A stretch of 54,229 nucleotides of DNA from a virus: IMG/VR virus record IMGVR_UViG_3300037485_001431, positions 1 to 54,229 of that record; one strand, 5' to 3'. Both the position numbers and the translations under genes were made by a program. Shown here in pieces: positions 1 through 9,991 of this stretch. The notes below the pieces were generated by a model that saw only the letters and a list, made by a program, of their open reading frames with translations, did no database searches and had not been told where the DNA came from. How positions within the stretch are numbered: position 1 is the first letter of the stretch; each line of letters begins with the position of its first letter.

Positions 1-1545
1 TTACCATATACCTTTACATTAACAGGACCTGATTATAGTCCAGTAACAACGAGTGGCCCAATAGGAATATTCGGTAGTTTAGCCTATGGTAACTATACTT
101 TAACGGTACAAGACGCTGGATCGCCAACTTGTATCCAAAGTTACCCAATTTACATTGGTTATAGTCAAAATATGTATTTTGATTTAAATCCGGCTAACCC
201 TGTAAACGGTAATGATGGTCAAATAACAACAACAATTTATTCGGGGGTTCCACCATTCACATTAAGTTGGACTGGTAATGTTAATGGTCAAACAGGGTCA
301 ACGGTAACAGGTTTAACAAGTGGAACTTATGGTTTAACAATAACAGATAGTAGTGGTTGTACACTAACTAAGTCTGTAACATTAGTTGGTACAACATTGT
401 ATAGTGATTATATGTACCACACAATATGTGAGGATATGTTTAAACCAAATGGATCTATTGGCGTTAGAAACATTAGATCAATGTATTATGAAGGGTTTAC
501 TGATTTAACAAGTGGTGATACAAATTGTATTGTTAATTCTGCGGTATTCTCAATTTATACTGATGTAGATGGGGAAATTAAAGTAACTCCATTCTATTCT
601 TCATCAGGTTTAACTGATTATCCTAACGATGTTGTTTGGGCTGATACTATTGTAACGGCATTAGAAAGTTATGTTGGAATAACAGATGTGGTTGTTGATT
701 TAGTTTCAAATAGAGTAAGTATAACATCAGGTTGTGAGAAAATTAAAAAAGATTGTATATTACAATCAATCAATCCATTACAAGATACCGTAATTACGGT
801 AAAATTAAATATTGATTATGAAATTTCTTGTGTTGCATGTGGACCAATAGTTCCATCCCAAACGCCAACAACGACACCTACACCAACACCAACGTTTACA
901 CCATATTTTACAAATACACCAACACCTACGGTAACACCAACAATTAGTGTTACCCCGACTAACACGCCAACGCCAACAATAACATCCACTAACACGCCAA
1001 CACCAACAATAACCTCTACTAACACGCCAACACCAACAATAACCTCTACTAACACGCCAACACCAACAAATACTAATACACCGACACCAACTATTACACC
1101 AACAAATACTAATACGCCTACACCAACACCAAGTGGTGCAATGTTAAATAATTATTTTGCAACTAGATGTGGTGCTGGCCCTGAGATTGAAATTATTGAT
1201 GTGAGTTTATTAACAGGGTTTACTGGAAATACTTTCTTAGGTAGTAATGGTCTTTGTATGTTTGCAACAGAAAGCCCAACATTAAGTCCTGCAACAATAA
1301 CACCACTATTACAATTTACAGGTGGATCATCGTGCTTTGATTGTTTATCAGGAGGTTGTGTTAATTGGGAGGTAACGAATAATGGGTCAGGAGAAGTAAT
1401 ATCATTTACACCTTGTTGTGGTGAATTAAGTCCGAGTCCATATGCGGTACCAATTGGGACTACTAATATTTGCTCATCAACACAACCTGTTGTTTTATCC
1501 GGATCCCCAACAATAGTAAATCAAGGTATTTGTCCTGGTTGTTAA
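1..1545 (+). CDS. Fibre/adhesin-like virion protein, 5' partial
   Basis: The frame is open from base 1, so the gene begins before the window; the ATG at 172 is internal. The visible part has an SprB-type repeat (roughly bases 190-400: PPFTLSW, a GTYGLTITDSSGC end) and a preceding partial copy. A domain of unknown type follows, then a Thr-Pro linker (about 850-1130), then a Cys-rich module (about 1138-1543, with CFDCLSGGC). SprB repeats are known from Bacteroidetes gliding adhesins. With the paralogous genes downstream, this suggests a tail or capsid fibre contacting the host surface. The exact virion position cannot be told. Confidence 0.75.
   Translation, partial: LPYTFTLTGPDYSPVTTSGPIGIFGSLAYGNYTLTVQDAGSPTCIQSYPIYIGYSQNMYFDLNPANPVNGNDGQITTTIYSGVPPFTLSWTGNVNGQTGSTVTGLTSGTYGLTITDSSGCTLTKSVTLVGTTLYSDYMYHTICEDMFKPNGSIGVRNIRSMYYEGFTDLTSGDTNCIVNSAVFSIYTDVDGEIKVTPFYSSSGLTDYPNDVVWADTIVTALESYVGITDVVVDLVSNRVSITSGCEKIKKDCILQSINPLQDTVITVKLNIDYEISCVACGPIVPSQTPTTTPTPTPTFTPYFTNTPTPTVTPTISVTPTNTPTPTITSTNTPTPTITSTNTPTPTITSTNTPTPTNTNTPTPTITPTNTNTPTPTPSGAMLNNYFATRCGAGPEIEIIDVSLLTGFTGNTFLGSNGLCMFATESPTLSPATITPLLQFTGGSSCFDCLSGGCVNWEVTNNGSGEVISFTPCCGELSPSPYAVPIGTTNICSSTQPVVLSGSPTIVNQGICPGC
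945..1130 (+). repeat. Thr-Pro coding minisatellite, 30-bp period
   Basis: The Thr-Pro linker is built of near-identical tandem 30-bp units encoding [10 protein letters not shown], with three to four clean copies between about 960 and 1070. The same unit recurs at about 3050-3115 in the next gene. The minus strand of such tracts gives long open frames rich in Val-Gly, which are shadows. Confidence 0.85.
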
Positions 1546-1562
1546 ATAATAACAGAGTCGGG

Positions 1563-1570
1563 TATTTATA
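1563..1570 (+). promoter_or_regulatory. TATTTAT-type promoter box
   Basis: TATTTATA lies 3 nt before the ATG at 1574. It belongs to a motif found just upstream of about twenty starts in the window. Confidence 0.5.
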
Positions 1571-1573
1571 ATT

Positions 1574-3733
1574 ATGAATAATGTTACGATATCCTCTATA
1601 ACCGGTTTAGTACCCCCCTTTAGTGCATATTGTTGTAATGTTTATGGTAATCAATGTGTTTATATTGGAACAATTACCACAACGCCAATAACTTTAACAT
1701 TACCATCACAATTTGATATGGCTCCGGCTGTTGGAATACTATTGATAGATTCAACGGGATGTGAAAGATTTGAAACATTTGTGTGTGATCAACCAACACC
1801 TACGCCAACATCTAGCCCAACCCAAACTCCTACACCAACACCTACGCCAACTATTACACCTACAAATACTAATACTCCAACACCAACAAATACTAATACT
1901 CCAACAGTAACATCAACAAATACACCAACACCTACGGTAACGCAAACACCTACAAGTACAATAACGCCTACGCCAACAAATACTAATACTCCAACCCCAA
2001 CTAACACTGAAACTACAACACCTACTCCTACACCAACAAATACCATAACGCCAACTACTACCGATACACCAACACCTACACCAACTACTACCGATACGCC
2101 AACACCAACGGTTACGGAAACACCTACACCAACACCAACTAACACACCAACACCTACGGTAACGCAAACACCTACAAGTACAATAACGCCTACGCCAACA
2201 AATACTAATACTCCAACAATTACACCAACGCAAACAGTAACACCAACAATAACTCCGACTAACACAACGACACCAACACCGACACCTATATATGAGGTTT
2301 GGAGGGCTTACGCATGTTGTTATGATTCTGGTGCCCAATTCATATCATTACCTGTAGGTTCTGTTGTTTCAGGTAATACCGTTTTAGATATATATGGTAA
2401 TTGTTTTGAGATTGATATAATAAGTTTGGCATTACCAACTATAACATGGAATGGAGGAACAATTTATAGTGACTGTGAGTTTTGTGTGTCATATAACCAA
2501 TGTCTTAGTTATAGTGCTCAATCTTGTTGTGATGTAACAATTTTTGAAGTAATTACATTACCATATGGTACAGGTATTGGACCTGGAAATGCAGTTCTTG
2601 ACACTAATGGAGATTGTTGGACAATATATGAGGATACAAATGATCCTGCAACAATAGGTTGGGACTTTGGAACTATCTATGATGATTGTACTGATTGTTT
2701 AGAACTCAATCCATGTGATGTTAATTGGATAGTTAGAAGTTGTTGTACCTCAATGTTTGAGGTCGCTACATTCCCTGGTGGAGTTGGAGTTGTAAATAAA
2801 ACTTTCACTGATACAAATGGTGTGTGTTATCGTTTCCTTACTGCAACAACTGATCCATCAACAATAGTTTGGGATGGTGGATCACTCTACCCGAATTGCG
2901 GAGCATGTTTAATATCAAACCCATGCCCAAGTCCTACACCAACACCTACCAACACTGTAACACCTACTAATACTAACACCCCATCTATTACACCAACAAA
3001 CACATTAACACCAACAGTCACACCAACTAATACTAACACCCCGACTAACACGCCAACACCAACAATAACCTCTACTAACACGCCAACACCAACAATAACC
3101 TCTACTAACACACCTACGCCAACTATAACACCAACAAATACTAATACACCCACACCAACAAATACTAATACACCGACACCAACTATTACACCAACAAATA
3201 CTAATACGCCTACACCAACTATAACGACGACAAATACGCCAACACCTACAACAGATAATACTATGTGTTTCCAAGTACAAACTGAGTTAACCGTAGCACC
3301 ACCTTATCAGTGTGTCGTATCTCCTTCAGGTATTATTAATGGTAAACCATATTATGGGGTGTACGCGGGTGATTGTGTGACTCCTTGTAATACGGTAGTT
3401 GTTTGGAATAACATATCAAATAGATGGGAAAATATTGATTTTGCAACTTCTACTGTTATTTCATATAATAATAATCCATCTTATTTACCTGAAAGTAACT
3501 TAACTTACCCTTGGAATAATATTGTAGTTGTGGCCATTGTATGTAGGATATTATCATCAACAATAGGGAATTGCCCGACGCCAACTCCCACACCAACGCC
3601 GACAAATACTAATACGCCAACACCAACACCAACAATGACACCAACACCTTCTGCGACAGATACTAACTATTTATTACAAGAAAGTGGCTTTTATCTATTA
3701 CAAGAAGATGGGTCTAAAATAATAATAACATAA
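1574..3733 (+). CDS. Thr-Pro-rich, Cys-rich fibre/adhesin protein
   Basis: A 719-residue protein. Residues 1-70 form a small Cys-containing domain that recurs as a separate gene at 12085-12303. A Thr-Pro linker follows (about 75-240). Three tandem modules of about 70 residues come next (about 240-450), each with a CC near the start, a NGxC centre, a W(N/D)GG-type turn and a DCxxC end. A second Thr-Pro linker leads to a module with the GKPYY motif also seen in the gene at 5353. The C-terminus has the LLQESG/LLQEDGS pattern common at the ends of phage structural proteins. Probably a secreted-looking, disulfide-rich virion fibre; the receptor is unknown. Confidence 0.75.
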   Translation: MNNVTISSITGLVPPFSAYCCNVYGNQCVYIGTITTTPITLTLPSQFDMAPAVGILLIDSTGCERFETFVCDQPTPTPTSSPTQTPTPTPTPTITPTNTNTPTPTNTNTPTVTSTNTPTPTVTQTPTSTITPTPTNTNTPTPTNTETTTPTPTPTNTITPTTTDTPTPTPTTTDTPTPTVTETPTPTPTNTPTPTVTQTPTSTITPTPTNTNTPTITPTQTVTPTITPTNTTTPTPTPIYEVWRAYACCYDSGAQFISLPVGSVVSGNTVLDIYGNCFEIDIISLALPTITWNGGTIYSDCEFCVSYNQCLSYSAQSCCDVTIFEVITLPYGTGIGPGNAVLDTNGDCWTIYEDTNDPATIGWDFGTIYDDCTDCLELNPCDVNWIVRSCCTSMFEVATFPGGVGVVNKTFTDTNGVCYRFLTATTDPSTIVWDGGSLYPNCGACLISNPCPSPTPTPTNTVTPTNTNTPSITPTNTLTPTVTPTNTNTPTNTPTPTITSTNTPTPTITSTNTPTPTITPTNTNTPTPTNTNTPTPTITPTNTNTPTPTITTTNTPTPTTDNTMCFQVQTELTVAPPYQCVVSPSGIINGKPYYGVYAGDCVTPCNTVVVWNNISNRWENIDFATSTVISYNNNPSYLPESNLTYPWNNIVVVAIVCRILSSTIGNCPTPTPTPTPTNTNTPTPTPTMTPTPSATDTNYLLQESGFYLLQEDGSKIIIT
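1787..2290 (+). repeat. Thr-Pro coding repeat tract
   Basis: About 500 bp of ACN/CCN/AAT codons with internally duplicated segments; the block around 1925-1990 recurs almost exactly at about 2150-2215. Such tracts should be prone to length change by slippage or recombination. Confidence 0.8.
2930..3255 (+). repeat. Thr-Pro coding repeat tract with 30-bp units
   Basis: Second long Thr-Pro tract of the same gene. It contains 30-bp units near-identical to those at 960-1070 in the preceding gene and separates the triple Cys module from the GKPYY module. Confidence 0.8.
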
Positions 3734-3745
3734 TAAAAAAATATC

Positions 3746-4315
3746 ATGCCAGATTTACCAATAAGTTCATTACCCGAATTAACCGCAATAACTCAAAATG
3801 CGGAATTTGCTGTCGCACAAGGAGGGACAACATATAAAGTTAAAAATGAAAATATAAGAACAAACGGATATTGGGGTTCATTTGTTTCTTTAGTTAGTCA
3901 ATATGTTGGAAGTACAACTACAGCATATTCTATGAGTGCGGCAACTCAAACTTCCGGAAACGGTATTATTGTTTCTGCCGGCACAAGGTTTATTGTCGCT
4001 AGTGCAGGAACATATAATCTTCAGTTTTCATGTCAAATTGAGTCAACGGGAGGTGGAAGTACCCAAACTATGGATATTTGGTTAGCAATTAACGGTAATA
4101 ATGTAAGTAACTCAAATACTCAAGTCGTTGGGAATTCAAATAACGGTAGGGCTGTCGCGGCATGGAATTTTGTTGAGCCAATGAATGATGGTGATTATTT
4201 TGAATTGAAATTTAGAGTAAGTGATACTAGATTGGGATTTGCCTACGATGTTGCAGCAATAAACCCAACAAGACCCGCAATACCATCGGTAATTGTGACA
4301 GTAACTCAAGTTTAA
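3746..4315 (+). CDS. C1q/TNF-like jelly-roll virion protein
   Basis: A 189-residue protein. The first 45 residues (PDLPISSLPELTAI...NAEFAVAQGGTTYKV) resemble the N-terminal attachment stretch of many phage fibre or decoration proteins. The rest is rich in beta-type sequence with the AGTYNLQFS and NDGDYFELKFRV patterns typical of C1q-like trimeric jelly rolls. It follows the fibre gene by 12 bp. Likely a head or tail decoration or fibre tip. The family assignment is by pattern only. Confidence 0.6.
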   Translation: MPDLPISSLPELTAITQNAEFAVAQGGTTYKVKNENIRTNGYWGSFVSLVSQYVGSTTTAYSMSAATQTSGNGIIVSAGTRFIVASAGTYNLQFSCQIESTGGGSTQTMDIWLAINGNNVSNSNTQVVGNSNNGRAVAAWNFVEPMNDGDYFELKFRVSDTRLGFAYDVAAINPTRPAIPSVIVTVTQV

Positions 4316-4354
4316 TTAGTTCACTTTATTGAAAAACAAATTAAATTTTCCTTT

Positions 4355-5335
4355 ATGAAAGACATTTTATTTGTTTCCGCACAACCTGACGTTCCATATT
4401 TTATTTGGCAAATCAAACTTTATGTAAATAACTTTATTGAGAAAGGAATAGACCCCAATCAAATACATGTTGTTTTAGGTTTAGTTCAAGGTAAAACAGA
4501 ACCATCCAAAGAAGGAAAAGAATTGTCTGACTTAGGTATTAACGTTCATTTCTTTGAAGACGGTAGAAACAGAAAACATTATATACCAAGTATCAAACCA
4601 TTTTTAATATCAAAATGGATCCAATCAAATCCTAATTACGGTAAGTTATTTTTCTTACATGACGCCGATATTATCTTTAGAGAACTACCGAATTTTACTC
4701 GGTTGTTGAATGATGAGGTAAGTTATTTATCTGACACCGTTGGATATATTGGACACAATTACATAATGGATTGTTGTGTTAGATATGAAACAAAACACCC
4801 CAATTCAGATAAAGGTCAATTATTGTCTGAGATGGCCGAAGTAATCGGTATTGATATTGAAACCATAAAAGAAAACCAAGAAAACTCAGGTGGAGGACAA
4901 TACCTCATCAAAAATACAACTTGTGAACTTTGGGATAAGATATACAAAGATTCAAATACGATGTACGATCAAATGATGGACTATCAAAAAAGATTCCCAA
5001 TCAATCCAGGTCAAATACAATTTTGGACGGCAGAAATGTGGTCTCTTTTATGGAACCTATGGATGTATGGATTTGAAACAAAAATAACAAATGAGTTTGA
5101 ATTTTGTTGGGCAACAGACGACATTGATAAGTACAATAAGACACCAATATTACACATGGCAGGAGTCACTCACGAACTAAAAACTACAAAGTTTTTCAAA
5201 GGTGATTATATTAATATAGACCCAATTGAAGAGTTAAGAAAAAACCCAAACGTTTTTGATTACATAGATTCAAATAGTTCAACAATAAAATATATAGAGA
5301 ATATGAAATCATACCTCCAAAAATCAAACATTTGA
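4355..5335 (+). CDS. Putative GT-A glycosyltransferase
   Basis: A 326-residue protein. It opens with a Rossmann-like strand (MKDILFVSAQPD) and has FFLHDADIIF near residue 107, where DAD fits the metal-binding DxD motif of GT-A glycosyltransferases. A later PILHMAGVTH segment fits the C-terminal part of such enzymes. It sits between fibre genes, so its acceptor may be a virion protein, possibly the Thr-rich linkers; host surface sugars or DNA are alternatives. No signal peptide is visible, so it should act in the cytoplasm. Confidence 0.55.
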   Translation: MKDILFVSAQPDVPYFIWQIKLYVNNFIEKGIDPNQIHVVLGLVQGKTEPSKEGKELSDLGINVHFFEDGRNRKHYIPSIKPFLISKWIQSNPNYGKLFFLHDADIIFRELPNFTRLLNDEVSYLSDTVGYIGHNYIMDCCVRYETKHPNSDKGQLLSEMAEVIGIDIETIKENQENSGGGQYLIKNTTCELWDKIYKDSNTMYDQMMDYQKRFPINPGQIQFWTAEMWSLLWNLWMYGFETKITNEFEFCWATDDIDKYNKTPILHMAGVTHELKTTKFFKGDYINIDPIEELRKNPNVFDYIDSNSSTIKYIENMKSYLQKSNI

Positions 5336-5336
5336 T

Positions 5337-5343
5337 TATTTAT
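5337..5343 (+). promoter_or_regulatory. TATTTAT-type promoter box
   Basis: TATTTAT ends 9 nt before the ATG at 5353 and overlaps the end of the upstream gene. Confidence 0.45.
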
Positions 5344-5352
5344 CTATTATAG

Positions 5353-7407
5353 ATGGTAGAAAATTGTTACATACTTTATCCCGTAAACGGGAACTCAGAA
5401 CCAATAGTTTCAAACTATAGTGGTTTAACTGCGTATACTTCAGCATTTGCTTATATTGAAACAACAGGGTCAACCAGTTTAAGTGGTTGTTATTATGTGT
5501 TAAATATTGGTGTAATTGATTGTACAACAACTGAAGAGATTACAATTGATTCAGGAATAACTTGTTCTGCAACTTGTTATTGTTATTTTATTAAAACTCA
5601 ATCTGAGAATACTGATGTTACTTATGTTAATTGTAATGACGAGATTGTTGTTGATAGTTTAATATCGGGGTTAACTTACAATATTTGTAGTAAAACTTAC
5701 CCACAATTTGATGCAGTATCAAATATACCATTAAAGGTGAGTGATATTTGTGTGGATAATCAATGTCCACCAACATTACCTACCGTAAAACCTGCGAATG
5801 AGTGTGATGTAATCACATTATTCCCAATGAACATACAATGTTTAGTACAACAACCAACAGATATTTTTTCTTATGATGGAGCAACGACTCTTTTAATTAC
5901 AGGAGGAACACCACCATATACAATATTTTGGGAAGTAGGTAGTTATGCTCCGGCTTTGAGTAATTTGGGTGTTGGTGATTATACCGCAACGGTAATAGAT
6001 TATTATGGTGATTTCACCGCAGTTACGACTTGTGTCTTAACCGCAGAAACAATTGTATATTCGGCAATGTGTTTCACGGTTTCTGGTATTGTTGAGGATA
6101 ATGTTGTTTATATAACATCACAACCACAAGGATATAGAAATGGAAAACCTTATTATGTATTAACTTATGGCGTGACAACTTTGGGTTATATTATATGGCA
6201 ACCACAATATAATTATTGGTCATTCTGTCAATCAATGGAATGTCAGAATGGAACATTCTACTCATATTTAAATGATAACGGATCTTTATACCCAAGTGGA
6301 AATACTTGGACAACATCGGCATCAACACTATATCAAATTACAAATTCATACATTGGTAATTGTAATATCCCAATCATACCTAAAACATACGGACCATTAT
6401 GTGTATTCTTACTTATTAGAAGTAGTAAACCTGGTTATCCGGCTCAACAAACTCAAATTGAAGTATTACCGTCAGCCGACTTAAATGGTCAACCAACTTG
6501 GACATCATCTAATAACCAATATTATATGTATTGGAATACAGGGTCAACACCTAACCAATGGACGTTAACAGGATATACCACAACAACTATTAGTTTAATT
6601 GATAATGATCCATCATCCCCACCATTAAGTAACTGGCAAGTTTTGGGTGTTGGTGATGTATTACAAATGACCGTATTATCGGGAGCATGTTCACTTAATG
6701 AATTGGTTGTGGTAAGCTCAACAAAAAATAACGCTCTTTGTGGTAACGATGGGAGCATCACTATTACTGCGCTTGGTGGAACGCCACCATATCAATATTC
6801 TATTAATGGTGGTACAACATATCAAACAACTCCAATATTCTTAGGTTTAACTGCGGGTTATTATAATATATTTGTCAAAGACTCAAATAATGTTATTGGG
6901 GTTGGATCAGTAGTTAACATTACATCAACACTGACAACATCATATAATTTAACATTAACAGTAAACACAACAAATAACACATTTGTTGTTACATCACCTA
7001 TATTACCTGCTGGAGTTACAATAACATTTGATTTAACAATGACATCAAACTTTTATTATTTCCCACAATCGGTGAGTCCTACCCCAACGTATAATAATAT
7101 AACAACAATTAATGGTGTTGGACCAATGTCATTATATAATACCGCAAGTAGTTTAGTACCATTAACAGGACCTTGTACTTATGGAGGACCAATTAACAGG
7201 GTCCAACAAAACTTACAGTATTTAAACACATTAACAATTGGAAGTAATCAAACAATAACCGGATCTACAACAAATCAAGTTATCAACGCACCTTCAGGAT
7301 ATTGCAAAGGTTCAGCAGGTACTTATCAATTATTTATAACAAATGGGGTAATCAATAATTGTAATTGTTGTACGGTAAACTTAATAAATCCTGTTGCATT
7401 ATTATAA
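5353..7407 (+). CDS. SprB-repeat fibre/adhesin protein
   Basis: A 684-residue protein without Thr-Pro linkers. At least two SprB-type repeats are visible: one around residues 175-230 (GGTPPYTIFW, GVGDYTATVIDYYG) and one around 455-525 (GNDGSITITALGGTPPYQYSI, LTAGYYNIFVKDSNN). Between them are two modules with the (N)GKPYY/NGQPTW...W pattern seen in the gene at 1574. The C-terminal part is Thr/Asn-rich beta-type sequence ending in a Cys cluster. Likely an adhesive virion fibre. Confidence 0.7.
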   Translation: MVENCYILYPVNGNSEPIVSNYSGLTAYTSAFAYIETTGSTSLSGCYYVLNIGVIDCTTTEEITIDSGITCSATCYCYFIKTQSENTDVTYVNCNDEIVVDSLISGLTYNICSKTYPQFDAVSNIPLKVSDICVDNQCPPTLPTVKPANECDVITLFPMNIQCLVQQPTDIFSYDGATTLLITGGTPPYTIFWEVGSYAPALSNLGVGDYTATVIDYYGDFTAVTTCVLTAETIVYSAMCFTVSGIVEDNVVYITSQPQGYRNGKPYYVLTYGVTTLGYIIWQPQYNYWSFCQSMECQNGTFYSYLNDNGSLYPSGNTWTTSASTLYQITNSYIGNCNIPIIPKTYGPLCVFLLIRSSKPGYPAQQTQIEVLPSADLNGQPTWTSSNNQYYMYWNTGSTPNQWTLTGYTTTTISLIDNDPSSPPLSNWQVLGVGDVLQMTVLSGACSLNELVVVSSTKNNALCGNDGSITITALGGTPPYQYSINGGTTYQTTPIFLGLTAGYYNIFVKDSNNVIGVGSVVNITSTLTTSYNLTLTVNTTNNTFVVTSPILPAGVTITFDLTMTSNFYYFPQSVSPTPTYNNITTINGVGPMSLYNTASSLVPLTGPCTYGGPINRVQQNLQYLNTLTIGSNQTITGSTTNQVINAPSGYCKGSAGTYQLFITNGVINNCNCCTVNLINPVALL

Positions 7408-7422
7408 AAGCGAATAAAAGAA

Positions 7423-7429
7423 TATTTAT
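7423..7429 (+). promoter_or_regulatory. TATTTAT-type promoter box
   Basis: TATTTAT ends 7 nt before the ATG at 7437, in the 29-bp gap after the preceding stop. Confidence 0.5.
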
Positions 7430-7436
7430 CATTTAA

Positions 7437-9938
7437 ATGGCATACATACTTAAAAATACATCGGGTTTAGTAAACACTAGAGTTACTGATACAGGTAGAC
7501 AAAGACTATCTGAGGGTAGATTTAATATCGTATATTTTAGTGTTGGAGATAGTGAAGTTTCGTACAACGAACTACCTAGTACATACAACCAAACTAATAC
7601 GGCCATTTTAGAGCCACAATTTAATTCGCAAAACTCATCAGGAGTTCCTGAATCAAATAGACAATATGTGAAATATCCATATTTGGTAGATGAAGGGCAA
7701 ACAAACATATATGGATTACCATTTATGGATTCTACAATTGAACCTGTTTTTAACAGAGCCGCAATGAGAGGGTTTTTCTCAGGTATTACATCAGCATCTA
7801 CAATAGAATGGAATGCTTTGGTTAGTAATCAATATGTTACAACACCAAATTATGTAGTTAGAATGTCATCGTTAATTGGTACCAACGAAATAACGGTACA
7901 ACAAATTGTTGTTAACCCACAAAATACTAATACACCACAAATTGGTGATTTTATCACAATCTATTATGATGGTAGAGCGGAGACAAACGGAGTATGTTAT
8001 AATATACCTACACCAACTCCTACGGCATCTGTTGGTCAAACACCAACACCGACACCAACACCATCTATAAGTGCTGATATTTGTACGAGTCCTACTCCTA
8101 CTCCATCACCAACACACACACCTTGTTTAACACCAACACCAAGCGCTCAGTGTCCATTACCTCCCCCTGTGGATTGTAATATGGCTGTTCACAGTTGTTT
8201 CTCAATTTTAACATATAGAATTATTTCAGTTTGTAATGACAAACTTACCTTAGATAGAGCAACACCTGATTTTAGTGATTTATCAACGGATTGTTGGGCA
8301 AGAACATTGATTTACCCACCACAAATGGTTCCGTTATACGATAGTTTTACACCGGCACCACATTGGGATAAGAATGTTATTGATTTTGAATCTATTTGTG
8401 ATACGGATCAATTTGACGTTAAAATTTGGAATATGAATATTCCGTGGACCGAAAATCCTGCGGGACTTTATCCAACACAGTATGAAGGGTATGACCAATT
8501 TGGATCAATAAATTATATTGGAACTAAAGAATATCTTGGATATAACTCCTCAAGTGGGCAAACGTCAACAGATGAGGTTTATTACTATAACTCATTTGGT
8601 GAGAAGATTATTGTAACACCTGAGGAACAAAAGGCAATTTCAATTATACACTACACTAACCAAACAATTGATTTCTTCTACGGTGAGAAATTTGCGTTAG
8701 AACCATTTGATGCCGCCAACCCTGATAATACTGAAGGACAGGCAAGAAACTTCAAATTACATATACCTACTTTAATGTGGCATAAAAATCCTGAATGTTG
8801 TTATGGACAAACATTTTGGGTAGACCCTCCGGGGTTTGATGGTAAAGACCTTTTCCAAGTACAATATACTAAATCAAAAATCAATCAGGACATGAACCAA
8901 CCTGGTATGAGATATTACAACTTATGGGATACTTTCGCACAACCTAACGGACTTCCAAGTAGAGTTGGTAAAGTATATCCTGATACACAAATGGTAGTTA
9001 TTGATGATGAGGAAATAGTTGCAGCACTTTCATATAAAGCAAATAGAAACTGGACTTTACCGGCACCACAAGTTTCATTATTAACACCAAATACAGGTGG
9101 GGTATCAAACTCAACGGGTATTTTAACGGGTGTTGGTGAAACTCTTTGGGTAACATATAGATTATCAAATACAACAACATTCACAAATTCACTTCATAGT
9201 AACTACTATTCATACGTTGCAGGAAACGATAGAGTGTGTGGACCTGATAGTCCTAAGAATGTTGCAGTTAGATTCGGTGGTGATTTCCCTTGTTTAGTAC
9301 AACCTGGTTATTCGCCAACCACAACTACAACAACTTATAACCCAACAACGTCAACAACAACGACCACAACGGTACCATATACAACCACAACAACGACTTC
9401 TTGTCCTGTTTGTACGGTTCCTGCTGGATTCTACGCAACTGAGTTCCAAGTGTTAGCACAGAAGGTTATAACAGGTCAAAGGCCTGATCCAACTCAATGG
9501 AAACTTATTGACTTTACAAGTCAGGCAAGTCAGTATTCTATAAATGGATATTTAACACAAGAATCTTTAACGGCAACAACATTTATTGTAACAGCCGAAA
9601 ATTATGCGTCCGCACCTTACTATAACTTAAATGATTACATTGATTTAGTTCCGATTAACCAAACAGGTGAAGTGTTGAACTTTGGTGATGAGTATTATTT
9701 CTACGGAAGTTTGGAAACTGATATTCAGGCAACAATCTACGAAATGAAATATAAGATCAATTTAAGTGAGGCTGAGTTTTTGATTTCACAAAACCCAACT
9801 TGGACAAAAGGGACAAAATCTTATATTAGTGAGATTGCCTTAATGGATGAAAATAAAGATATTCTTGTGATTTCTAAACTACAATCACCGGTATTAAGAC
9901 AAGGTATTCAACAGTATGTTGTTAAGTTAGATTTCTAA
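7437..9938 (+). CDS. Large virion structural protein with Pro/Thr linkers
   Basis: An 833-residue protein. The N-terminus (VTDTGRQRLSEGRFNIVYFS followed by VGDSEVSY) is of a type seen in phage baseplate or tail-fibre-attachment proteins. A short Pro-Thr-Ser linker occurs around residues 185-240, an unrecognised body follows, and a Thr-only linker rich in ACA/ACG codons lies around residues 625-660. The C-terminal 170 residues (EYYFYGSLETDIQATIYEMKY, then SEIALMDENKDILVISKLQSP) again look like a tail-associated domain. It closes the + strand virion block. Confidence 0.6.
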   Translation: MAYILKNTSGLVNTRVTDTGRQRLSEGRFNIVYFSVGDSEVSYNELPSTYNQTNTAILEPQFNSQNSSGVPESNRQYVKYPYLVDEGQTNIYGLPFMDSTIEPVFNRAAMRGFFSGITSASTIEWNALVSNQYVTTPNYVVRMSSLIGTNEITVQQIVVNPQNTNTPQIGDFITIYYDGRAETNGVCYNIPTPTPTASVGQTPTPTPTPSISADICTSPTPTPSPTHTPCLTPTPSAQCPLPPPVDCNMAVHSCFSILTYRIISVCNDKLTLDRATPDFSDLSTDCWARTLIYPPQMVPLYDSFTPAPHWDKNVIDFESICDTDQFDVKIWNMNIPWTENPAGLYPTQYEGYDQFGSINYIGTKEYLGYNSSSGQTSTDEVYYYNSFGEKIIVTPEEQKAISIIHYTNQTIDFFYGEKFALEPFDAANPDNTEGQARNFKLHIPTLMWHKNPECCYGQTFWVDPPGFDGKDLFQVQYTKSKINQDMNQPGMRYYNLWDTFAQPNGLPSRVGKVYPDTQMVVIDDEEIVAALSYKANRNWTLPAPQVSLLTPNTGGVSNSTGILTGVGETLWVTYRLSNTTTFTNSLHSNYYSYVAGNDRVCGPDSPKNVAVRFGGDFPCLVQPGYSPTTTTTTYNPTTSTTTTTTVPYTTTTTTSCPVCTVPAGFYATEFQVLAQKVITGQRPDPTQWKLIDFTSQASQYSINGYLTQESLTATTFIVTAENYASAPYYNLNDYIDLVPINQTGEVLNFGDEYYFYGSLETDIQATIYEMKYKINLSEAEFLISQNPTWTKGTKSYISEIALMDENKDILVISKLQSPVLRQGIQQYVVKLDF

Positions 9939-9991
9939 AAAACTACAACTTTTATATTTTCTTGTTATTATAATTAAAAGACATTTTTTCT

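Noticed and set aside
945-1130. CRISPR-like repeat array
   Set aside because: The 30-bp units are head-to-tail without unique spacers and lie inside an open frame; this is a coding minisatellite.
816-3280. Long minus-strand frames of Val-Gly or Cys-Trp repeats
   Set aside because: They are antisense shadows of the Thr-Pro linkers: the repeat period keeps several frames open. They lack promoters and sensible protein composition.
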